Source: DATEAV01 sp964575425 | Lineage (GTDB): Bacteria; Chloroflexota; Anaerolineae; Anaerolineales; E44-bin32 | DNA length: 64,000 bases | Direction of reading: 5' to 3' | Assembly: GCA_964575425.1 (NCBI GenBank) | Contig: CAZNRD010000001.1 | Span: 91,957-155,956, forward strand | In this document: positions 1-7,569 of the stretch, one piece after another | Layout: each line of letters starts with the position of its first letter | How positions within the stretch are numbered: position 1 is the first letter of the stretch | The notes under the pieces: generated by a model | Seen by the model: only the letters and a program-made list of their open reading frames with translations | The model's database searches: none | Told to the model about the DNA's origin: nothing | Position numbers and translations under genes: made by a program

Positions 1-3000
1 GCCACACCGTGACCTTGGTCCCCTTGCCTGCCCCGGCCGCCAAGACAATCCGGCCTCCGTGACGCTCGACGATTTCCTTGCAGATGGCAAGGCCCAATCC
101 GGTGCCGGGAATGCCGCTCGCCCGCCCTGCAATGCCGCGGAAGAAGCGGTCGAATACGCGCGGCCGCTCCTCTTCGGGGATGCCCGGCCCGGTGTCCGTG
201 ACCGAGAACGAAACCCAGCTCTGGCCGTTTGTCGTGCGCAGCTCCGTCTCAAGCGTGATCTTTCCCCCCGGGGGAGTGTAGTCCGTCGCGTTGTTGAGCA
301 AGTTGGTCATCACACGCATCAACTGCTGCGGATCGACGGGGACCCGCGGCAGGTCGGGCGCCGTCTCCACGACCAGCTGCAGTTCCCTGCTGCCGATCAG
401 TCGCGCGCGATCGCCCATCAGCACACGAATCAACGCGTTGATGTCCGTCATTTCCTTCTTCAATTCCACCTGGTCGGCATCGTACTCGGAAATGGCCAGA
501 AGCTGCTCAATCAGCGAGCCCAGGCGCTCTGTCTCGCGCCGCAGGATCGACATGTACTCGCTGCGCCGGTCCTCGCGGCCCATCTCAAGCAGATCGAGAT
601 ACAGGCCGATGTTGGTCATGGGGGTGCGCAGCTCGTGGGAAACGTCGGCGACAAACCGCGCCTTCGTGCGGTCGGCGGATTTCGCCTGCTCCAACGCCTC
701 CGCCAGAAGCGCCGTGCGATCCTGCACCCGCGCCTCCAGTTCCTCCACGTTGCGCCGAACCTGCTCGTAGAGCGAGGCATTCTGCAGCGCCACGGACACC
801 TGGTCCGCCAGTATCTGCAGCAGGTCCAGGTCCTCCTCCTGCATCTGGGAGGGGTCGGAGCTTTCGAGGTTGATGACGCCGATCACCTCCCCGTCGAGGC
901 GGATGGGGACGGCCATTTCTGCGCGCGTGCCGACAAGCCCGGCGACATAGTCCGGGTCCTTGCGCACGTCGCTGACGAACGCGGGTTCGCCTGTCTGCAT
1001 GACGCGACCCACGATTCCCCGATCCCACGGCAGGCGCTCGAGGAAAGGCCTGGGCCCCGCCAGCGCACGAATCACCATATCCTGCCCCTGGCGCATCAGA
1101 ACCTGCACGGACGGATAGCCGAGTTTCGAATGCAGGCTCTCGGTGAGGGTTGCCAGGACCGCATCCGTCTCGAGACGCCGGGCGATGGCGCCCGCCATTT
1201 GCTGGATGAGGGTCATCTCCGCCAGGCGCCGCTGCACCCGGCCATGCTGCTCGGCGTTGAGAAGCGCCAATCCCGCTTGCTGCACGACTGCCGCCACAAC
1301 CCCGAGAGGAGGCGAATCGCTGCCCTGCTGCCACGGGACCCACACCAGCGTCACACCCCACAGCCTCTCGCCGAGAAACACCGGCACACCCAGGACCCAG
1401 TAGGCCTTTTCTGCGTAGCCAACCAGCACTTGTTGCGGCGCCTGGAGCGCTGCCACCTCCGCAGCCAGGGACTCCGGCAGCGGAGGCCGCTCGGCCAGAC
1501 CGGACTCTGCCCCCACCGTCAGTAGGCGGACGGCACGGGCCTCACCCTCGCCTTCACGGCGCAGGGCGTATACACCCCCTAAGCTGGCTCCCAGCGCACT
1601 CACGACACCGTCCAGCAGGTTTGCCAGGATCTCCCCCACCTCGAGAGACGCCGACACGCGCTGCCCGATCTCGTATACCTGTAGCAGCTTCACATGCTCG
1701 TCCGAGAGCTTCTGGTACAGCCGCGCATTGTGCATGGCGATGCCGGCATGAGCTGCGAATGCCTTGAGCCGTTCCGCCGTCTCCGCTCCGAAGGATTCGG
1801 GCGTGGCGCTGTCCAGGTTGAGGAAACCCAGGATCTTGTCACCGAATCGCACCGGCGCGCCGGCCCAGGATCGGATCCACTCAAGACCAGGCAATACGTC
1901 CCACGTCGGATCCGCATCGGTGTCGCCAACGACGACCGCCTCCCCCGCCAGCATCCGGCGGTAGGTGGCGTGCTTCTCGACCGAGAACGCTCGCTTCTCG
2001 AGTTCCGCTTCCGTCAGGCCGAAACGCTCGTAGCCGCGGCCGCGCAGCGTCCGCCCCTGACCGTGCTCGTAGAGCTGCAGATTCGCCGCGTCGCACGGGA
2101 TCGCCCGCGCCACCTGATCCAGGATCTTCTCCAGCACTTCATCCAGGCCAGCCACCTGGTTGATCGCCAGGGAGGCCTCCTGCAGCGCCTCGGCCATCTG
2201 CCGCTGCTGCCTCTCTGCTGCAAGCAGCCCTGCCACCCCTAACGCGCTTGCCGCTTGGTGCGCAACGAGGGTCGCCAGCCGCACGTCCGCTTGGGAATAC
2301 GGCCGCCTCGTCCCATCGGCCCACAGGACCAGGACCCCCAGCAGATCCTGGCGCCACATGAGCGGAACGGCGAGGGCACGGATGGTCAGAGTTTCATCAA
2401 CACTCAACTCCTCCAGCCGATGCGGCCACGCGGCGTAGTCCTCGACCAGCACAGGCAGACGCGACGCCGCGGCTATTCCGGCCACCCCTTTCCCGAACGG
2501 AATCCCGCGCACCGCAATCTCACCCAGCCCCTCGCTCCGAATACCAGCCACCACCTTGAGCACCTCGCGGCAAGGATCTGCCGTGCAGATGATCCCACCC
2601 TGACTCTCGAGCAAGCGCGCGGCCTGCTCGATCATCCTTTCCATCAGCGGCCCGGTCTCGCGTCCTTCGGCCGTCGCGGTGACCGTCTCGTAGAAGGTCC
2701 CGAGCTCGACCGCCTGACGCAGGGCGGCCTCGAAGAGTCGGGCGTTATCCAGGGCCAACGCAGCTTGCCGGGCCATCACGTCCAACCATGCCAGCGCGCT
2801 TTGCTCCGGTTCCCATCGCGTCACCGAGAGGAAGAAGAGCAGCCCCTGCAGGCGTCCGTGCGTGGCAAGCGGCAGGCTGAGGCACGACCGGTAGCCTGCC
2901 TCGCCCAACGGTCTCAACTCCGCCCTTGGCTCTTGGTCGAGGTTGTGCCACAGATGTTGCGAACGCTGCCCAATCAAGGCGGAAGTCGCCAGCGCGGTGA

Positions 3001-3277
3001 AGGCCTGCTGGAGGAAGCGTGCCTTCTCCCCATCGACGCCATGGAAGACCACGCCCGCAGGTCGCTCGCGCTCGTCGAGAAGCACGGCTGCCGCGATCGG
3101 CAGCCCAAGGATAGAAGCGCCATGCCGCAACACACAGCGCAGGGCGAGGTCCGCGTCTTGGGTTTCGCTGAGTTCGGCCGAAAGGCGCTCGAAAACCCCA
3201 GCCAGGTCTGGGGCCGATCGAGCGGCAGCCGCCTGGCGGCTCTCCGGCTCAGTCGTGGGGGAGCGCTTCCTAGGTAT
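1..3277 (-). CDS. multi-GAF sensor histidine kinase, C-terminal end cut by the window edge
   Basis: The minus strand reads as one long frame of about 1,090 residues with no stop before the window edge. Five GAF-like sensor units follow one another (about residues 25-190, 190-345, 350-530, 530-685, 690-840), then a coiled linker. An H box (SHELRTPM, His near residue 880) and an HATPase domain follow, with LLNNATDY, DTGPGIP and GTGLGLAI. It should autophosphorylate and pass phosphate to an unseen response regulator. No signal peptide or membrane segment is visible, so it is probably cytoplasmic. The 5' end is unclear: an in-frame TAG lies at 3329-3331 and no ATG/GTG/TTG occurs until 3133, inside GAF1. 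I placed the end at an ATA 10 bases after AGGAGG (3288-3293); a one-base error in the adjacent G run is equally likely. Confidence 0.85.
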   Translation of the reverse strand, partial: MPRKRSPTTEPESRQAAAARSAPDLAGVFERLSAELSETQDADLALRCVLRHGASILGLPIAAAVLLDERERPAGVVFHGVDGEKARFLQQAFTALATSALIGQRSQHLWHNLDQEPRAELRPLGEAGYRSCLSLPLATHGRLQGLLFFLSVTRWEPEQSALAWLDVMARQAALALDNARLFEAALRQAVELGTFYETVTATAEGRETGPLMERMIEQAARLLESQGGIICTADPCREVLKVVAGIRSEGLGEIAVRGIPFGKGVAGIAAASRLPVLVEDYAAWPHRLEELSVDETLTIRALAVPLMWRQDLLGVLVLWADGTRRPYSQADVRLATLVAHQAASALGVAGLLAAERQQRQMAEALQEASLAINQVAGLDEVLEKILDQVARAIPCDAANLQLYEHGQGRTLRGRGYERFGLTEAELEKRAFSVEKHATYRRMLAGEAVVVGDTDADPTWDVLPGLEWIRSWAGAPVRFGDKILGFLNLDSATPESFGAETAERLKAFAAHAGIAMHNARLYQKLSDEHVKLLQVYEIGQRVSASLEVGEILANLLDGVVSALGASLGGVYALRREGEGEARAVRLLTVGAESGLAERPPLPESLAAEVAALQAPQQVLVGYAEKAYWVLGVPVFLGERLWGVTLVWVPWQQGSDSPPLGVVAAVVQQAGLALLNAEQHGRVQRRLAEMTLIQQMAGAIARRLETDAVLATLTESLHSKLGYPSVQVLMRQGQDMVIRALAGPRPFLERLPWDRGIVGRVMQTGEPAFVSDVRKDPDYVAGLVGTRAEMAVPIRLDGEVIGVINLESSDPSQMQEEDLDLLQILADQVSVALQNASLYEQVRRNVEELEARVQDRTALLAEALEQAKSADRTKARFVADVSHELRTPMTNIGLYLDLLEMGREDRRSEYMSILRRETERLGSLIEQLLAISEYDADQVELKKEMTDINALIRVLMGDRARLIGSRELQLVVETAPDLPRVPVDPQQLMRVMTNLLNNATDYTPPGGKITLETELRTTNGQSWVSFSVTDTGPGIPEEERPRVFDRFFRGIAGRASGIPGTGLGLAICKEIVERHGGRIVLAAGAGKGTKVTVW

Positions 3278-3305
3278 CTTCCCACCCCCTCCTGCGGCGT
3301 GTGCG

Positions 3306-3311
3306 ATTATA
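3306..3311 (-). promoter_or_regulatory. -10 box (TATAAT) for the histidine kinase
   Basis: A consensus TATAAT lies between the upstream gene's stop and the kinase frame. The predicted transcription start is about 3299, just ahead of AGGAGG at 3288-3293, so the leader would be very short. No convincing -35 was seen. Confidence 0.5.
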
Positions 3312-3348
3312 CAGCCGTCCCCTGCCCCCTAAGGGCGGGAGACAGGGA

Positions 3349-3783
3349 CTACTTATTCCGCCGGTGCAATTCTCTTGCCCGCCAGGCATCCCACGCACCA
3401 GCCCAGGGCCTCTCCGGCGCCTTCCCGCGCTTCGGCTCAAGTCCGCCCAGATTCCCCGTGAACTTCCCCGCTGCTGTCCACGCGCCCGACCAATCCCTCC
3501 GGGCCAGGCAATCATCCAACTCCTGGTGGGCGGGCCCCAGCCAATCCCACTCCATGCGAAAGCGATCGGCCTTGACCCAGTATCCGCGCCTCTCCCAGGC
3601 ACCGGCCGTGGCCTCGACCGACTGCTGCAGCTTCTCCAGGGCAAGCGCCGCGAAGGCCAGCACATCGTGCTGCTCCGCCTCGTCCAGCCCAGGTCGGGCG
3701 GCCGCGCGCAGCGCGCCCACCATCGCCAGCAGCAGGTCGTCACGCAGCCGAGATGCTGGAACAGCCCGAGTCACTCCGGACAT
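3349..3783 (-). CDS. hypothetical protein, 144 aa
   Basis: This soluble, mostly helical protein starts MSGVTRAVPASRLRDD, contains a Trp-rich middle (MEWDWLGPAHQELDD) and ends in a basic tail. I do not recognise a family. The frame stays open upstream across the start of smpB on the other strand. I chose ATG 3783 because a TATAAT lies 25 bases upstream (3809-3814), a weak GGTGG lies just before it, and the longer version would overlap smpB. It is divergent from smpB and reads toward the histidine kinase, about 70 bases away. Confidence 0.6.
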   Translation of the reverse strand: MSGVTRAVPASRLRDDLLLAMVGALRAAARPGLDEAEQHDVLAFAALALEKLQQSVEATAGAWERRGYWVKADRFRMEWDWLGPAHQELDDCLARRDWSGAWTAAGKFTGNLGGLEPKRGKAPERPWAGAWDAWRARELHRRNK

Positions 3784-3808
3784 GTCGCCACCCGTTTGCA
3801 CCGACTCG

Positions 3809-3814
3809 ATTATA
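3809..3814 (-). promoter_or_regulatory. -10 box for the 144-aa hypothetical gene
   Basis: TATAAT on the minus strand, 25 bases ahead of the chosen ATG at 3783. It lies back-to-back with the smpB promoter 45 bases away. Confidence 0.45.
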
Positions 3815-3857
3815 GACCCTGTCCAGCCATGCTCTTCGGAACCCAGCAGTAGACTCA

Positions 3858-3866
3858 TGCTACAAT
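3858..3866 (+). promoter_or_regulatory. extended -10 (TGCTACAAT) for smpB
   Basis: TGCTACAAT differs by one base from the TGCTATAAT found at five other promoters here. Transcription would start near 3873 and leave a leader of about 100 bases before the smpB ATG. Confidence 0.45.
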
Positions 3867-3975
3867 GCCGCGGCGAGGCCAAGACAAGAGCATCCTGCAA
3901 CCGAGAACTCGTGTCTGCCGTCCGCGTCCTGTGGGGAGCCGTCCCCGTACGCGGCAACCGCGAGGCGCTGATACC

Positions 3976-4443
3976 ATGCCCTCCTCCGAGATCAAGGTCG
4001 TTGCCACCAACCGCAAGGCGGCCCACGACTACTTCCTCAGCGACCGAGTGGAGGCCGGCATCGCACTCCGAGGAAGCGAGATCAAGTCGGTGCGAGCCGG
4101 CCAGATCAGCCTGCGCGAGGCGTATGTGCGCACCGATGGCCGTGAGGCCTGGCTGGTCAACGCGCACATCGCCCCCTACGATCCAGCCAGTCGGCTGAAT
4201 CATGACCCGCGCCGGGAGAGGAAGCTGCTGCTACACCGGCGCGAGATCCTGCGGCTGCATCAGGGCGTTCAGCAGCGCGGCTTCACCCTGGTCCCCACGC
4301 GTGTCTATCTCTCGCGCGGCAGGGCCAAAGTGGAAGTTGCGCTTGCCAAAGGGAAGAAGCTCTACGATAAGCGGCGCGACATCGCGAAGCGAGAGGCGGA
4401 GCGCGAACTGCGCCGTGCCCTGGGCAGAAAGGGCAAGACATGA
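3976..4443 (+). CDS. smpB: SsrA-binding protein SmpB
   Basis: SmpB binds tmRNA and delivers it to stalled ribosomes. The 155-residue length fits the family. The start MPSSEIKVVATNRKAAHDYF and the motif GIALRGSEIKSVRAGQISLREAYV are typical, as are PYDPASRLNHDPRRERKLLLH and the basic tail KKLYDKRRDIAKREAERELRR. ATG 3976 was chosen over an in-frame ATG at 3865 because the protein begins at the conserved N-terminus there. Its partner tmRNA lies 0.9 kb downstream on the same strand, with one gene between that overlaps smpB by four bases. Confidence 0.97.
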   Translation: MPSSEIKVVATNRKAAHDYFLSDRVEAGIALRGSEIKSVRAGQISLREAYVRTDGREAWLVNAHIAPYDPASRLNHDPRRERKLLLHRREILRLHQGVQQRGFTLVPTRVYLSRGRAKVEVALAKGKKLYDKRRDIAKREAERELRRALGRKGKT

Positions 4444-5225
4444 GCCCCTACTCCATCGCCGGAATCAACATGCTCCCCCAGGACGAGAAGCACGCGATCT
4501 ATCGTCGCTTCATCCCACAGGAGGTGCTGGCGCGCTTCCACATCGCGGCCGACCTCACCGACGGCGAAGGCCGCAGCCTGGTGACTTTTCGCTGCAGCGA
4601 GGGCGCCACCGACGTCGTGGTCGACCTGCGGCACCGCTTCGACGCTCCCGATCCGCTGCTCTACGCGCACCTCACCGACACCATAAACGGACAGGTCCAC
4701 GTCCTGCTGTACATCGTCAACGACCCCGAGTCGCCTCGCTTCGACGTGGACCGCATGCCCGACGGGACGCCCACGGAGTTCGGCACCTTCCGCCGCAATG
4801 TCGCAGCCGAGGAAGCCGCCATGGCGGCCGGGTTGGCGCCGGGGCAGGTCCGGCGCGGTCTGCGGATGCTACACCATTCCATTGCAGCCTTCGAGGCGTT
4901 CGTCACCTCGCTGGGGCACGAGGTGTACTTCGTCGAGCCCCTGGCCTACCACAATGCCGTCGTCTTCGAGCGCTACGGTTTCGCCTACCAGCAGGGCCGG
5001 CGGCCGATGGAGAGCATCGACGCTGGCTTTCGCCCCGGCGGAGAGCTGCTAGCCCATCTCGATGATTCCTCCCCCTTTCGCCGCCCCGGCATGGAATCGT
5101 CCATTCGCGGGCGCAGTTGGGCGCTACACGACGGCATCCTGGGCCGCCCCTTCACCGACGTCACCATGTACAAGCGCGTGGGGCAGCACGCGGGTATCAA
5201 TACCTTCCCGGACGGCCAGTGGTGA
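4440..5225 (+). CDS. conserved hypothetical protein, 261 aa
   Basis: The start overlaps the smpB stop as ATGA, so the two are probably translated together. The protein looks soluble, with no signal peptide or membrane helix. The stretch LGHEVYFVEPLAYHNAVVFERYGFAY recalls the C-terminal part of an acyltransferase fold but is not enough for a call. The final residues (MYKRVGQHAGINTFPDGQW) include a cluster of polar and aromatic residues. Context between smpB and ssrA gives no firm functional clue. Reading frame and start are secure; function is unknown. Confidence 0.8.
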   Translation: MSPYSIAGINMLPQDEKHAIYRRFIPQEVLARFHIAADLTDGEGRSLVTFRCSEGATDVVVDLRHRFDAPDPLLYAHLTDTINGQVHVLLYIVNDPESPRFDVDRMPDGTPTEFGTFRRNVAAEEAAMAAGLAPGQVRRGLRMLHHSIAAFEAFVTSLGHEVYFVEPLAYHNAVVFERYGFAYQQGRRPMESIDAGFRPGGELLAHLDDSSPFRRPGMESSIRGRSWALHDGILGRPFTDVTMYKRVGQHAGINTFPDGQW

Positions 5226-5287
5226 CGCGGGGCTCGGGATGGACAGGGCGGGTCGCACGCCGTTCGATTCGGCGGATGGGGTTCTGT

Positions 5288-5304
5288 GATTGGCTATGCG
5301 CAAC
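5288..5304 (+). repeat. dispersed motif copy 1 (ATTGGCTATGCGCAA)
   Basis: This is an intergenic copy of a 13-base motif TTGGCTATRCGCA (5290-5302 here), found four times in the window, always on this strand. It lies just upstream of the ssrA promoter and is the only copy outside a gene. Confidence 0.5.
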
Positions 5305-5310
5305 ATCGGT

Positions 5311-5340
5311 TTCACCCGGAAAGGCAAACCGTGCTATAAT
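5311..5340 (+). promoter_or_regulatory. ssrA promoter
   Basis: A -35-like TTCACC (5311-5316), an 18-base spacer and an extended -10 TGCTATAAT (5332-5340) end 10 bases before the mature 5' end of tmRNA. Confidence 0.75.
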
Positions 5341-5350
5341 ATGACGCAAC

Positions 5351-5747
5351 GGGGATGACAGGCTTCGACGGAAGAGGCTGACCCCGAACAGCAGGCCGAG
5401 AGGCGCCGACCTCGCAAAATCAGCGCAACCAACAAGTGCCAAGAGCACTCGCTACGCGGCTCTGCCGCTGGCGGCCTAACCCCGCCCAGCACGGAGCCCG
5501 GCCCTCCTGGTGAGGGCCCGCCTCCCTAGCCCCCCTCGACCGGCTCAGGGATCGGCGTCCAAAGGCCGAGGTGCCGCGCCGGAGACCACGGCCGGCGCGA
5601 AAGATGGGCTCTCGGGCCCGAGTGGCTGGCCAAGCGCAGTCCCCGTCGGTCGGGCGGCGCACGGCGAGACCCAGTAGGCCGACTAAGCCTGTAGACGTTC
5701 GCCGGTCGAATCTTTCGGACGCGGGTTCGATTCCCGCCATCTCCACC
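5351..5747 (+). ncRNA. ssrA: transfer-messenger RNA (tmRNA)
   Basis: The RNA rescues stalled ribosomes and tags the stalled peptide. The 5' end GGGGATGACAGGCTTCGACG pairs with the 3' acceptor CATCTCC (5738-5744). The T arm GCGGGTTCGATTCCCGC precedes it. The tag frame runs from the resume codon GCA (5414) to TAA (5477-5479), giving a 21-residue tag ending A-L-P-L-A-A. CCA is not encoded: ACCT follows the acceptor. The RNA has its own promoter and terminator. Confidence 0.95.
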
Positions 5748-5748
5748 T

Positions 5749-5776
5749 GGCGCCCGGACGGGCGCCTTCACCTTCC
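5749..5776 (+). terminator. ssrA terminator
   Basis: GGCGCCCG (5749-5756) and CGGGCGCC (5759-5766) form an 8-bp stem with a two-base loop, followed by a T/C-rich tail. It sits between tmRNA and the convergent FHA gene and may serve both. Confidence 0.7.
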
Positions 5777-5788
5777 TCCATCCAGCGC

Positions 5789-6457
5789 TCAACGCCGCCG
5801 CGGGTTGTTCAGCCGCAGGCCATGGCCGCGCACGGTCACAATGTAGGGCACTTCCGGGTCGGCCGTCGCCAGACGATCGCGCAGCCGCCGCACCAGGGCG
5901 TCGATCGCCTGCTCGGACACGCCAACCCCCTTCGTCCCCGGCCACACATGATCAACAACCTGCTCGCGTGACACAATGCGTCCCTGGTTCTGGAACAGCA
6001 GCTCCAACAAGCGATACTGCGGCGCAGACAGCGGCGGCTCAATTTCCACGCCGCCCACCCACACACGATGCGACTGCGGATCCATCCTCAACCGACCGCC
6101 CTCCACCCCCCGTCCCGCAGTCTCCGCTAGCGGCACTGTGGCCTCCGTTCCCACAAACGCCAGTTCCAGCGCCAGGGCGATCTGAATGACGTCGCCGTCT
6201 TGCAGCGCAACAGGGCTCTCCACCGCTGCCCCGTTTACGTGCGTCCCATTCCGGCTGCCGAGGTCCTCGACGACGAAACCGGTCGCTGTGCGCCGAATGC
6301 GCGCGTGATGTCGCGACACCTGGCGGTCTTCGACCACCAGATCGCAATCCGGGCCGCGCCCTATCAGGAACTCATCCTTCTCGAGCGCCCAGCGCGCGCC
6401 GCTAAGCTTCGGCGTCAGCGCAATCAGGACCGGGGTCCCTTCGGGCAGGTTTGCCAT
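5789..6457 (-). CDS. FHA domain - winged-helix DNA-binding regulator
   Basis: The 222-residue protein has an N-terminal FHA domain (about residues 30-95: LIGRGPDCDLVVEDRQVSRH, then LGSRNGTHVNG), which binds phosphothreonine. An OmpR/PhoB-type winged helix follows (about 125-222: SAPQYRLLELLFQNQGRIVS, VSEQAIDALVRRLRDRL, TVRGHGLRLN). This resembles a one-component version of EmbR-like regulators with the domains in the opposite order. Start ATG 6457 is preceded by GGGAGGGAGC. It is transcribed away from a Ser/Thr kinase 128 bases off, which suggests the kinase, or a target it phosphorylates, controls this protein. Confidence 0.9.
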   Translation of the reverse strand: MANLPEGTPVLIALTPKLSGARWALEKDEFLIGRGPDCDLVVEDRQVSRHHARIRRTATGFVVEDLGSRNGTHVNGAAVESPVALQDGDVIQIALALELAFVGTEATVPLAETAGRGVEGGRLRMDPQSHRVWVGGVEIEPPLSAPQYRLLELLFQNQGRIVSREQVVDHVWPGTKGVGVSEQAIDALVRRLRDRLATADPEVPYIVTVRGHGLRLNNPRRR

Positions 6458-6494
6458 TGTGCTCCCTCCCCGAGTGGTTGGCGAGACGGGAGAG

Positions 6495-6502
6495 GGTATA
6501 AT
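6495..6502 (+). promoter_or_regulatory. divergent promoter between FHA regulator and kinase
   Basis: TATAAT at 6497-6502 points toward the kinase gene (leader about 77 bases). The same bases read TATACC on the minus strand, well placed for the FHA gene, so a shared or overlapping promoter is likely and could be autoregulated. Confidence 0.45.
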
Positions 6503-6585
6503 GCGATTGCGTCGGCAGTCTCTTGTGGTCCGGCGCCGGGCGCCCTCACGGCAAAGCCCCTTGGGCACCAGGAGATCCCGCGACG

Positions 6586-7569
6586 ATGAACACACTCGCA
6601 GCCGACCAGGTGCTGCGCGATCGCTATATCATCCGCCGGATCATCGGCCGCGGCGGCATGGGCTCGATCTACCTCGCTGAAGACAGCCGCCTCCCCGGCC
6701 GCCTGTGCGCCGTCAAGGAGGTCCAGCCCGAGCCGGACCTCCCCGAATCGGTCCGCGCCCAGGGTCGCGAGCAGTTCTACCGCGAGGCCCAGGTCCTGGC
6801 CCGCCTCGATCATCCCAACCTGCCAAAAGTCTCCGACTTCTTCACCGAGGCCGAGCGAGACTACCTGGTCATGGACTTCGTCCCAGGCGACGACCTGAAG
6901 AGCCTGATGGACCAGGCTCGCCGCGACGGACGTCTTCTGCCCCTCCCCGATGTGCTTCGCTGGGCACTGCAGCTGGCCGATGCCCTCGAGTACCTGCACA
7001 GCCAAGACCCTCCCGTCATCCACCGCGACATCAAGCCCAGCAACCTCAAGATCACCCCCAACGGTCTGCTCAAGCTCGTAGACTTCGGGCTTGTCAAGCA
7101 GATGGCGCCGGACGAAGTGACGGTGACCGTCATCCAGGGCCGCGGCACCGCCCAGTACACGCCCCTCGAACAGTACGGCGGCGACACCGGCCATACCGAC
7201 CCGCGATCGGACCTGTACGCGTTCGGCGCCACCCTTTACCATCTAGTAACCAACCAGCCCCCGCCCGAGGCCAAACTGCGCTTCCTCGACCCAACCCTTC
7301 TGCGCTCGCCGCGCGAACTCAACCCCGACCTCAATCCCGGCCTTGAGCAGGCCATCCTGTGGGCCATGGCCCTCCACCCCGACGACCGTCCTCCAAACGT
7401 CGCTGCACTGCGCCCCGCTCTGCAGGGCGCTGCCACAACGTTGGCTATACGCAGCCGCCTCCGCCGGGCTGCGCCCCTAACCACCTGGCTGCCGACGCGC
7501 GCCGACCGCATCCTTGCAGCAGCAGCATCTGCCCTGCTCGTTCTAGCCGTCGTGATCACGCTCTTCTAG
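6586..7569 (+). CDS. membrane-anchored serine/threonine protein kinase
   Basis: This 327-residue Hanks-type kinase has the glycine loop GRGGMGSIYLAED, the ATP lysine in AVKEVQ, the catalytic loop HRDIKPSNLK, DFG, and the APE-region equivalent TAQYTPLEQYGG. A single hydrophobic helix (ILAAAASALLVLAVVITLF) ends the protein, so the kinase domain is cytoplasmic and no extracellular sensor such as PASTA is present. ATG 6586 follows AGGAG. The gene is divergent from the FHA-winged-helix gene. Its 3' end overlaps the convergent GH3 gene by 14 bases. Confidence 0.93.
   Translation: MNTLAADQVLRDRYIIRRIIGRGGMGSIYLAEDSRLPGRLCAVKEVQPEPDLPESVRAQGREQFYREAQVLARLDHPNLPKVSDFFTEAERDYLVMDFVPGDDLKSLMDQARRDGRLLPLPDVLRWALQLADALEYLHSQDPPVIHRDIKPSNLKITPNGLLKLVDFGLVKQMAPDEVTVTVIQGRGTAQYTPLEQYGGDTGHTDPRSDLYAFGATLYHLVTNQPPPEAKLRFLDPTLLRSPRELNPDLNPGLEQAILWAMALHPDDRPPNVAALRPALQGAATTLAIRSRLRRAAPLTTWLPTRADRILAAAASALLVLAVVITLF
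7441..7453 (+). repeat. dispersed motif copy 2 (TTGGCTATACGCA)
   Basis: Exact match to TTGGCTATRCGCA inside the kinase gene, in the juxtamembrane region coding LAIRS. Confidence 0.45.

Noticed and set aside
1411..1428. Fifth copy of the TTGGCTATRCGCA motif on the minus strand
   Set aside because: The site lacks the central TA (TTGGCTACGCA), so it is a loose match that coding sequence could give by chance.
59..1525. Long plus-strand open frame opposite the histidine kinase
   Set aside because: It is the antisense of clear kinase and GAF coding sequence; high-GC DNA leaves such frames open. Its residue mix (many His, Arg, Gln) resembles no protein family.
2255..4198. 647-codon plus-strand frame
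   Set aside because: It runs across the kinase N-terminus, a promoter, another gene and the start of smpB, so it cannot be a real gene.
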